From positions 1 through 41,911 of the forward strand of contig CALCMJ010000098.1 of the NCBI GenBank assembly GCA_937967615.1: a DNA stretch of 41,911 nt, written 5' to 3'. The notes beneath the pieces are model-generated. The model was not told the DNA's origin and searched no databases. It saw only the letters and a list, made by a program, of their open reading frames with translations. Positions within the stretch are counted from its first letter, which is position 1. Each line of letters begins with the position of its first letter. The stretch comes from an uncultured Saprospiraceae bacterium. GTDB taxonomy: Bacteria > Bacteroidota > Bacteroidia > Chitinophagales > Saprospiraceae. Shown one piece after another: positions 25,242 through 34,600 of the stretch. Both the position numbers and the translations under genes were made by a program.

Positions 25242-26681
25242 ATGCAAGAATTAATAAAGAAATTTTATAAAGGAGCTGCTATTAATACAAGTAATAGTCT
25301 CTTTATTTACTTAATAAATTTCGTTATTTCATTAGTGTTGATGCGATACATAGGTCCAACAGAGTTTGGATACATGGCCATCATAAATATCTTCATAAGT
25401 CTGTTTTTTTTATTTTCTGAGTTGGGTTTAAACAATGTCATCATTCAAAAGGAAGAACTTTCTTCTATAGAATTAAATTCAATACTGTGCTATAGGCTAG
25501 TCTTGTCTATAGGTATGATTTTCATATTTTATTTTGGAAGTTATTATATAGAAAACTATTACCAGATAGAAAACTTGCGTTTTTATATGATACTATGTTC
25601 AATTGTTCTTTTATCCAGTTCGTTAAATTCAGTCGCTATCTCAGTCTCAAAGAGAAAAATGGAATTTGGTAAATTAGCGCGTTCTCAGTCTTTTTCAATA
25701 ATTGCAGCAGGACTTATAAGTGTTGTTTTGGCAATACAGGGTTTTGGTATTTATGCTTTGATTGTAAAACAAATTTTGCCAACATTTTTCATGTTGTATT
25801 TATTTTATTTGCTAAAACTTGAATTTAATTTGAAATTTGATTTCAAGATTTTAAAGTCTCTAATTAATAGAAGTAAATATTTTTCTATAAGTCAAATATT
25901 TAATGTTGTTTCAAAGAAGTTAGATAGTTTTTTCATAAGTGCATACCTAGGACCTGTTGACTTGGGTATTTATGATAAAAGTCATAGTACCTTGTTGATT
26001 CCGGTTAATCAAATAAAATCTAAAATATTAATAGCTTTATTTCCTGCTCTATCTAAATTAAATGCTCAAAAGAAAGATTTGAAAGCTTTAGTGCTTCATG
26101 TATCTAGAATAATCGCCTCAGTGTGTTATCCTCTAGTCTTATTTATATATTGTTTGGTAGATGAATTTGTAGTGCTATTTCTAAATGAAGAATGGGATGA
26201 TTTGAGGGTATATGTAAAACTTTTCTGTCTTATAGCCCTTATCCAATTGCCAACTTTTCCTGCTTATATTTTTATGGTAAAAAACGAGATGAAAAAGAAG
26301 GTAAGTGTAGATTGGATTTTGAAACCTTTGGGTATTTTACTTAGTTTTTTGGGAATTTATTTCTTTGGTTTGATAGGAGTAGTGCTTGCTTATTTTGGAA
26401 GGGTAGTTTTGCAAAGTGCAATTTATAATAGCAAATCGTCAAAAATGATTGGTTTAAAATTTATAAAAATATTGTCTAATATTAAATTACATTTTTTGCT
26501 GGCTGTGGTCGCTATCTTGCTATATGAAATTGCTATGTGGTATTATTTAAAAACAGGAACTGTAGATTACCAGTCCCTGTTTTTAAAATGTCTTTATCTT
26601 TTTACAGCTATTATGCTTTTTTATAAATACTTAATTCGTCCTGAAATTCATTATTGGAAAACAAAGCTTCCTAATGAATAA
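25242..26681 (+). CDS. Wzx-type lipid-linked oligosaccharide flippase (MOP superfamily)
   Basis: A polytopic inner-membrane protein of 479 residues with about 12-14 helices, predicted to flip the undecaprenyl-linked repeat unit to the periplasm. The N-terminal GAAINTSNSLFIYLINFVISLVLMRYIGPTEFGYMAI and the KKLDSFFISAYLGPVDLGIYDKS segment are characteristic of lipopolysaccharide biosynthesis proteins of this group (Polysacc_synt). I prefer ATG 25242 over TTG 25200, because MQELIKKFYKGAA is the usual type of N-terminus; the longer form adds 14 residues. It is a lone plus-strand gene whose last 11 bp overlap the 3' end of the giant C25 gene. It implies a Wzx/Wzy-type export route. Confidence 0.9.
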   Translation: MQELIKKFYKGAAINTSNSLFIYLINFVISLVLMRYIGPTEFGYMAIINIFISLFFLFSELGLNNVIIQKEELSSIELNSILCYRLVLSIGMIFIFYFGSYYIENYYQIENLRFYMILCSIVLLSSSLNSVAISVSKRKMEFGKLARSQSFSIIAAGLISVVLAIQGFGIYALIVKQILPTFFMLYLFYLLKLEFNLKFDFKILKSLINRSKYFSISQIFNVVSKKLDSFFISAYLGPVDLGIYDKSHSTLLIPVNQIKSKILIALFPALSKLNAQKKDLKALVLHVSRIIASVCYPLVLFIYCLVDEFVVLFLNEEWDDLRVYVKLFCLIALIQLPTFPAYIFMVKNEMKKKVSVDWILKPLGILLSFLGIYFFGLIGVVLAYFGRVVLQSAIYNSKSSKMIGLKFIKILSNIKLHFLLAVVAILLYEIAMWYYLKTGTVDYQSLFLKCLYLFTAIMLFYKYLIRPEIHYWKTKLPNE

Positions 26682-29600
26682 CAACAAAGCTTCCAACTTT
26701 TTCTTTTAAGTTGAATTCTGAATGACCGTTTATGCCCACTGGTAAATCAATTGTGTAATAATAAACACCTGCAGGTAACATTGCTTGTATGGTACTCTGT
26801 GAAATTGTAATAACATTCACTCCAGCCCCAAGTGTCAAACCATAATCTTTTGTATTGACAGTAAGTAGCTTTTTCTGCTCAAGAGCAGTAAAAACTGTAA
26901 ACTCTAGTGCTTCAGGAATGTCATTTCCAGTTAATGGTATTAGAATATTAATATCATTGTTGATACTAGGATTAGGGAAAAGTAATATTTCGCCAATTGA
27001 ATTTATATCACTAATATTAAAAACAACACTATATTCTAGAGAACCAGAAAAATTACCAGACCTATCTTTAGCTTGTGCAACAAAGGAGTATTCTCCTGGC
27101 TCTAGATTTGGTGTAAAAATTAGTCTAGCCATATTTGATCCAGCAGAACCTGGGAAAAAATCTATTCTGGAATCCGTTAAAAGATCTACTGTTTCTCGTG
27201 ATCCATCTGGATGAAACAATGCAATTTGAAAATCTGTCACATCATCTAACGCCAAGGTTGCATCTGGGTCAGACAAAATTATTTCAATAGTTGGAGTTTT
27301 AGAAACTGTTTCTCCATTAATAATATGTTTGCCGTCAAAGCTTACATCTAATACTGGATTTATTCTATCGCCTAATACCTCAAATGGTATGATGCAAAAG
27401 TTATCATAGTGTTCTTGTTCTATTTGGTCATTATCTGGATTCAATTCAACAATGAATTGATAATTTCCTGAGGACATATCATCTGTGGAACGCATGAAAT
27501 TAATTTCATTCGTGTTCTGTGCTGGAAGTTCTTCGTTTCTTTGATAGTTAAATACGTTATTATTATTCTCGTCGATTATTGAATACTTAACCAAGATGCT
27601 ATCCATGTCTGATCTAGTAATATTCTTTATACTTGCTGAAAAAGATAGTGACTCCCCAACATAAAGTTTACTCTTACTAAAGCTGAGTAATTCTGGAGTA
27701 TCATAGATAAGTTCAGGTATTTCTTTATGATAAACTCTCCAGTACTTTATTTGAGGGAAAGTTCTGTTGATTTCATCAGTTCCAAAATAGCGAAGCTTTA
27801 TATATGGAAATAAATCAGCTGGAATTTCACTAAGATCAAAAAGCCCTAATGGCACGTTTTCATAAAGAAGTGATTCGTTATTCTCCTTATCCAATCCGAT
27901 AACATTTATAGAGACAGAATCATGAGATTCTATTCCTTCAATTTGTGTATTTAAAGTGAACCAAGATGCACTAGGACCAATTAACACTGATTCAATAACA
28001 CCTTCAGAAGCGTTGCTCGCTAAACTAGCTGCCAAATTTATACCTTCTGACAATGATTCACTAAATGTTTCATCATGTACGATTCCTCCTTTTGTCAAAA
28101 ACAGACCATAGTGTGTGTTTTTACTTTCCATTTTTCGAATAGACGTTGCTCCATAAGATTCGAGTACATTAAAAATGTTTTTACCATTATTCAAGAGTGA
28201 GTCTTGTGCCCATTCTTCTGAATACAAATCTCCATCAAGATCGTTATGAATAGTATTTAGAAATACATGATAGCCATCTTCTACTACGTCCTCTAAGAAA
28301 TTTACTAGATCAATTCTTTTGGTTTGCTTATCTGTGGCGAAAAAGAAAATTCGTCTTGTTGAATTTTGAGACCATGAACCATATTGCCCAGGGACAACAT
28401 TTGTTACAAATGAAAGATCCAAAGGATCTCTCAATAGTACGCAAATACCCGTTTCAGGAATATCCCACAATTTTGCAGAACCTAATGGAGTATTATCTCT
28501 TCTATATCTAGGCCGCACGGTAGAGTTATCTGGAACAAATAGATTTAAGGTAGTTTCTTCATACTCTAATGGAAAACTTAGTGAACGATCTTTAAATCTT
28601 GAAGATTCAAGATTGTCATCTAAGTATTGATAATAATGACTTTGGTTCCATCCCTCACTTTCATTAGGTAAATATATAAATGAACTACTCTGCCATAGAG
28701 GATTATCCAACATAGGTGAGATCCTCCAATAATAAACTGTGCCATCAACGTAATTAAAAGTCGGTGACCATTCTATTGTTCCATTTTCTTGTGTTATCTG
28801 TTCACTGACCAGAGGCATAGCAAATACTGCTGATGTATCTATCTCCAGGATATAAGTGGTAGAAGGATTAGATGCATTATTCCCAGTAGCTAAATATGTA
28901 ATATCATTTGTATTTATTATACTGAAATTACTTGGAAATTTAGGCTTGATTATATTGCTACTAATAAAGAAACAGAAGCCTTCTTCAACTAAGTTACTTA
29001 ATGTGTTATTCTCTTCTGCTTCAGGATCTGGCAATTCTGCGATCTCTAAACTTGGATCCAATATAATATCTACACGATTTTTACCAGCACCCACGATACC
29101 AGGATTGTTTAGAGTAAATTGGATTTCTTTTTTGAATCTAACATTTCCTACCCTTCTTGTATATTCTTTAAATATTGAATTATCAGGAAGGTAATGAATA
29201 ACTCTAACGTCTAAACTATCATTCGACGTTCTGCCTAAATTCACAATGTCAAACTGAAGCTCAAAATTTTCATCAGATATTGTTACATTTTCTTCCTTAA
29301 TAGTAAGGCTTGAAAAATCAACTATATAATCTGGCGATGGATGTGAGTAGAATTTTACCGCTGGGTCACCATGGAAAGTTAATTGTTGGTTCAATGACTT
29401 TACTGACAAGCTTTGAACTGTATTTTGACTTTCAAGATAATCTTGGATTGATCTCCCAACAGGTTTGTCAAAATTTGTATTTCCAAACAAGTCATAGTAT
29501 GCTTTGCCTGCTACAGCTTGTGGGCTGATGAATGCTGAGCTAGAAGAGGCTAGAAAAAGAATAGCACCTCTTTCTGGTTCGAGAACGAAGCTCTCACTAA

Positions 29601-31635
29601 GGCCTAATGTATTAGAGGTACCATGAATGTTTCCAGAATGACAACCTAGTGAGATTATCATTGGAAGTTTTCTTTCGTTTTGCCATTCTGCTACATCTTC
29701 TAAACTAAAATCAAAAGTACCAACACCACTGTGTCCAAAAAATGTAATTATTGCTTTACCTTGATTTATCTTATTTAAAATTTCTGATGAAGTTGCTGAT
29801 TGCAATGGATCAGCGCTAGATTTTCGAAATGTTGTAACATCTGCGCCAAACGTACTTGTTTCAATTATCTCTTCCATCTTTCCTAAATGAGAATACAAAC
29901 TTTCCTGGATAGCAGGATCACCTCCACTTAAGTGAATTATTTCTTTTGTCCATAATTTATCCTCAAGAGTTTGGTTTGTTGAGTAAATAAGATCATGATC
30001 TATTACTTTATTTAAATAGTTAGTAATTTCAACCTCTTCTCTCACGGCAATTCTTCCTACAGATACTATGGGAGCAGAGAAACTCTTTTCTGCTAGTAAT
30101 AAATTATCTGAACCTGGGAATCCCCATGTAGGTACAAAGAATGGAGGAGTTGTAGGATCTGATATTTGTTCTTCTGTCCTGTAAGATGCATATTCTACTC
30201 CCTTGCCAATTATGAATAAAAACTCTAGTTCTGACCAGCTTGGATTGACAAAGTGTATAAAATTCCTTACTGATATTGGATTTCGATTAATACCATACGA
30301 AAATTGATCATACAGATCTTCAACATTTACAATAAACGTTGAATATGAGCCACCCATTTCTGAGGAACGATATTCTGCATATTGGTTTACACTACTATTG
30401 CTTGAATTTGAATTCAGTCTTTCACTTGTTAATAGAGCATAGCTAGGATTTACAGAATTGTAATCCACAAATCTTCGTTCTTCAATTGCAGTTACGCTTT
30501 TGTAGCCTTTATTACTATTCAGTAAATGCACTTTTCTAGAACTTGCACCTGCAGCTAAAGAAAATTTTATTCTATTATTTGAAGGAATGATTGTATATCT
30601 CTTGTTCTCAGTTTCATCAATGATAATATTCTCAGTAGCAGTATTATCAAACTGGTCTATATTAAAATTAAAATCGTCAGAATTTTCTCTTGTCTGAATT
30701 TCAATATACGGAGATGGATCAAATGTCAAAGTTCTTGGGTATACAAGTGTTGAGTGTGCTACAGTGTACCTGTCGTTTGCATCAAAATTTCCATAAACAA
30801 CTAAAGTATTATTTCCTTGTAAGTCTGAGTATTGTAACTCAGAATCTAATTCAACTATATTATAGCCTGAAAACAAATCAGAGTAAATTTCTCTGTCGCT
30901 ATATTGAATTGCAACGTCATGTGTTGTTGCATTTGTTCCAGCTCTTAAGTTTAGTTTGGGGAGGAACTCGTTAGTTTCAACAAGATTAGTAACATTGAAA
31001 TCTATTTTTGTTTCTCTAGCATATCCAGATCCAAATCCCTCAGCTGTATCAAAATGTGAGTACCTTACATTTTCTGTATAGCTAGGTTTAGTAAATGTTT
31101 GATTAAATACAATATCCTCATTATGCAGATAGTAAGTCTCTTCCGGGTTTGAAGAGTTTATTATTGAGTTCTCATCGTTGATTCGCAGATTGTTATTTGA
31201 ACCTGATTCCCAACTAAGAAAATATGCAGACTGATCTGTAAAATTACTATACTCTAAATTTAATTGGTTTTCTTCCCATCCAATAAAAACTTGTTTATCA
31301 AGTTCTCCGGTATTTTTTCTGCCTATAAATTCAATGAAGTCATTTGCGGTAAATGCACCATCAGTTGAAACATACATTGGTATTTGTTTACCCCAATGAA
31401 CTAGTTGAAGTTCTTCAGCTTGAAACTGACTTAAATCGATTCCGTTCTCTGAGAGATCAGAACCATATACTCTATATACACCATCTTCAGATAGTGTCAT
31501 TTTGTAATAATCACGATCAAAATCAATCCATTCATTCCCAAAGACGATGTTACCATCGATATTCATTTGAGATGATAATTGGAGCTGAACGCTCATTAAA
31601 AGAAGTGTGGCTAATAAAAATTTAATTGATTTCAT
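26671..31635 (-). CDS. C25 (gingipain-type) cysteine peptidase, PorU2-like putative T9SS sortase, copy 2
   Basis: A 1654-residue secreted or surface protein. It has a signal peptide (about 1-22, ending LSSQ), a beta-rich N-terminal region, a C25 peptidase domain at about 395-760 with catalytic His635 (FFGHSG) and Cys665 (LGCHSG), and the LTFHGDPAV domain end. Ig-like domains follow, then a region at about 1045-1185 (DLVNFLEDVVEDG... through YGLFLTKGG) that resembles an interleukin-like EMT inducer (ILEI) domain. The end has LLFPNPS and finishes KVGSFVVIH, T9SS sorting-domain-like. C25 proteins of this size are called PorU2 in Bacteroidota; the sortase function is putative. It is 10 bp downstream of its paralogue in one operon. 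Confidence 0.85.
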   Translation of the reverse strand: MKSIKFLLATLLLMSVQLQLSSQMNIDGNIVFGNEWIDFDRDYYKMTLSEDGVYRVYGSDLSENGIDLSQFQAEELQLVHWGKQIPMYVSTDGAFTANDFIEFIGRKNTGELDKQVFIGWEENQLNLEYSNFTDQSAYFLSWESGSNNNLRINDENSIINSSNPEETYYLHNEDIVFNQTFTKPSYTENVRYSHFDTAEGFGSGYARETKIDFNVTNLVETNEFLPKLNLRAGTNATTHDVAIQYSDREIYSDLFSGYNIVELDSELQYSDLQGNNTLVVYGNFDANDRYTVAHSTLVYPRTLTFDPSPYIEIQTRENSDDFNFNIDQFDNTATENIIIDETENKRYTIIPSNNRIKFSLAAGASSRKVHLLNSNKGYKSVTAIEERRFVDYNSVNPSYALLTSERLNSNSSNSSVNQYAEYRSSEMGGSYSTFIVNVEDLYDQFSYGINRNPISVRNFIHFVNPSWSELEFLFIIGKGVEYASYRTEEQISDPTTPPFFVPTWGFPGSDNLLLAEKSFSAPIVSVGRIAVREEVEITNYLNKVIDHDLIYSTNQTLEDKLWTKEIIHLSGGDPAIQESLYSHLGKMEEIIETSTFGADVTTFRKSSADPLQSATSSEILNKINQGKAIITFFGHSGVGTFDFSLEDVAEWQNERKLPMIISLGCHSGNIHGTSNTLGLSESFVLEPERGAILFLASSSSAFISPQAVAGKAYYDLFGNTNFDKPVGRSIQDYLESQNTVQSLSVKSLNQQLTFHGDPAVKFYSHPSPDYIVDFSSLTIKEENVTISDENFELQFDIVNLGRTSNDSLDVRVIHYLPDNSIFKEYTRRVGNVRFKKEIQFTLNNPGIVGAGKNRVDIILDPSLEIAELPDPEAEENNTLSNLVEEGFCFFISSNIIKPKFPSNFSIINTNDITYLATGNNASNPSTTYILEIDTSAVFAMPLVSEQITQENGTIEWSPTFNYVDGTVYYWRISPMLDNPLWQSSSFIYLPNESEGWNQSHYYQYLDDNLESSRFKDRSLSFPLEYEETTLNLFVPDNSTVRPRYRRDNTPLGSAKLWDIPETGICVLLRDPLDLSFVTNVVPGQYGSWSQNSTRRIFFFATDKQTKRIDLVNFLEDVVEDGYHVFLNTIHNDLDGDLYSEEWAQDSLLNNGKNIFNVLESYGATSIRKMESKNTHYGLFLTKGGIVHDETFSESLSEGINLAASLASNASEGVIESVLIGPSASWFTLNTQIEGIESHDSVSINVIGLDKENNESLLYENVPLGLFDLSEIPADLFPYIKLRYFGTDEINRTFPQIKYWRVYHKEIPELIYDTPELLSFSKSKLYVGESLSFSASIKNITRSDMDSILVKYSIIDENNNNVFNYQRNEELPAQNTNEINFMRSTDDMSSGNYQFIVELNPDNDQIEQEHYDNFCIIPFEVLGDRINPVLDVSFDGKHIINGETVSKTPTIEIILSDPDATLALDDVTDFQIALFHPDGSRETVDLLTDSRIDFFPGSAGSNMARLIFTPNLEPGEYSFVAQAKDRSGNFSGSLEYSVVFNISDINSIGEILLFPNPSINNDINILIPLTGNDIPEALEFTVFTALEQKKLLTVNTKDYGLTLGAGVNVITISQSTIQAMLPAGVYYYTIDLPVGINGHSEFNLKEKVGSFVVIH

Positions 31636-31645
31636 TTTACATTTT

Positions 31646-34600
31646 TTATTCCTGCTTTATAACAACAAAGGAGCCATAGGCATCTTTGAAGTATCTTTCA
31701 GGGAGGTTGTTTCTATAATGATCAGGTATAAATCCAAATTTGAAAAAATAGGTTCCAGACGCTAAGGGTGCTCCGGATGAACTTGTTCCGTCCCAAGGGA
31801 CTAAATTGACTCCTTCAATAAGTACGTGTCGTAATCTATCTGTTTGAATCAATTCAACAATTTTACCGTCGATAGAAAATATTCTTATTTCAAATGCTTT
31901 CGGTAAAATTTTGCCTTCTAGGGAAAATTTAAAAAAGGCTTTATCTGATAATGGGTTAGGACATAGAAGTACATCTGTGATGTTGTTTTCAAATATTATT
32001 TGAAAGTTCACTCTGTATTCCACATCACCTGAGAAGTTCCCACTTTTATCTTTTGCCTGTGTATAAAATTGATACTCGCCTTCCTCAAAAAATTCTGGGT
32101 TGAAGTTTACTTGAGCTGTATTGTTATTATTGCTCGTACCAGGAATAAAACTAATCCGTGTATCATTATTTAAATCTATGTCTTCTCTTGTCTCATCTGG
32201 ATGGAACAGGACAACTTGGAAGCTATTAATGTCGTCAAGAAATAAGTATTGATTTTCGTCTTTAAGTGTAATCTTTATCTCTGGGGTTGCTGAAATTATA
32301 GCATCATTTTCAATATGTACTCCATTAAAAGTAACATCTAACAGAGGATTAAGACGATCTTTTTCAATCTCAAAAGCTGTAACGGCATAGTTGTTAAAAT
32401 GAAACTGCTCTTGTTGATCGTCCAGGGGATTTAATTCAGCAATAAATTGATAATTTCCAGGATTCATCGCAAGTGTACTTTGCTTAAATTCTATTATGTT
32501 TTTTTCTAAACCTAATAAGGGTTCAGTCCTAGTAAAATCTTCTACCGTATTATTTAAAGAGTTTGTTACAGAATAACGAACTAACAAACTATCTAAATCA
32601 TGGTCGATGATATTTGCAATTCTTGCTTTAAAAGTTAATTCTTCTCCTTGCTCTAGACTAGAGCCATAAAATTCTAAGATTTCTGAGCTTTCATATATTA
32701 CCTCAGGTGTTTCTTTGAAATATACTCTCCAGAAATCTAGAGTTGGTAGTGTTCTATTCAAACTATCATTTGCTGAGTATTCTAATTCTAGAAATGGGAA
32801 ATCTGACGCTGGAACTTCACTGAGGTCAAATAGTCCTTGTGGAACATTTCCATAGAGTAATGTTTTATCCCCATTTTGTGATAAACCATAAACATCCATT
32901 CTTACATTATCTTTATCCTCGATATTACTCAATGATGTATGTAGGGTATACCAAGCTTTACTCGGTCCTATTTGTGTTGAACCAATGGATCCACTTACAG
33001 AACTCCTGCTAATGATTCCAGAAACATTTATTTCCTCCTGAAGAGTTGTTCCTAAAACCTCATCTAACATTTGTTCTCCTTTTGTGAAAAACATTCCGTA
33101 ATGGGTATTTTGACCTTCAATATTTCTTATTTGAGTAGCGCCTTGAGACTCTAAGAAATTAAAAAGGTTTCGGTTATTATTTACTATAGAATCTTGAGCC
33201 CATTCGGAGGTATGTAGATCTCCATCAAGATCATTATGAATTGTATTTAAAAATACGTGATAACCATCTTCAACAACATCATGTAAGAAATTGACTAAAT
33301 CGATTCTACTTTCTTGCTCATCTGTTTTAAAGAAAAAGATTCTCTTGGTCCCATTTATTGACCATGAGCCATGCAAACCTGGTGGAGGATTAACTACATA
33401 AGATAATTTTTCTGGCTCTCTCAATAGAACACAAATCCCAGTATTTGGAATATCCCATAACTTTGCAAATCCTAGATTGATACTTGCTCTTTTATATCTT
33501 GGTTTAACATCCGTTTCGTCAGGAACAAATAAATTTAATGTGTTGTCTTCAAATTCTAAAGGAAATGAAAGTTTTCTACCGTCAAAATGTGCGTCAGACA
33601 CATCATCTTTGAGAAATTGAAAATAATGGCTTTGATTCCATCCTTTTGTTTCGTTTGGCAAGTATATGAATGAGCTATTTTGCCATTGGTCTTCTTCATC
33701 TTCTATTATTGGAGTGACTCTCCAATAATAGACTACTTTATCTTCGTAGTTAAAATTGGGATTCCATTTGACGGTACCGCCAGAAAGAGTGATAATATCA
33801 TCAATGAGAGGAGACTCAAATAATTCGGAAGTATCAAGTTGTATTTGGTAATCTGTTTCTTCCCTGAATGCATTCACACCTGATGCAATAAAAGTAATGT
33901 CTGGCTCATTCACAATTCCAAATTCAGGGGGATAGATAGGAATAACAGTACTACCCGTTACAAAATAGCTGTAGCCATCTTCCTCTATTGTGTTACTTAA
34001 GATATTATTATCTTCTGCGTATGGTAAGGGTCTTTCAGCAATTGCATTGTCTTTATCAAGTTGAATGTCAATCCTGTTTTTTCCTAAAGCATTCAATCCT
34101 GAATTTGTAATAGGAATTGTCACGGTAGATCTGAAGGCCGGAGCAGGAATAGTTTTTGTATATTTTTTTGAAAGAGAGCCATCAGGAAGAAAGTGGCTTA
34201 AAACAATATGTAAGTCAGCGTCAATATGTTTGCCTAAATTAACAACATCAAAGTTGATGTCGTAAGTTTGATCAACAATTGTAATAGGCTCAGGGTCGTT
34301 GCCAATGGAATTAAAATCAACGGTAAAATCAGGAGCAATTTGTGGATGCATGTTAATAGCAGGATCACCATGAAAGGTAAGTTGCTGATTTAAAATCCTA
34401 GTTCCTAAATCTATAATGTTATCATTTTGCTTTAGATATGCATTTATAGATTTACCAATCGCACTGTTGTGGAATGAATTACCAAAATTATTATAATATT
34501 TAGGTCCTAGTTTGGATAAAGAAGTAAAAGTCGCTGTTGACGAAGAAGCAATAAATGCGAGTGCGCCTTTATCAGGGGTGAGGACAAAGTCTTCACTTAA

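Noticed and set aside
26855-31625. Several plus-strand reading frames of 70-120 codons opposite the C25 genes
   Set aside because: They are antisense shadows of long, clearly coding minus-strand genes and show no domain, signal peptide or plausible composition.
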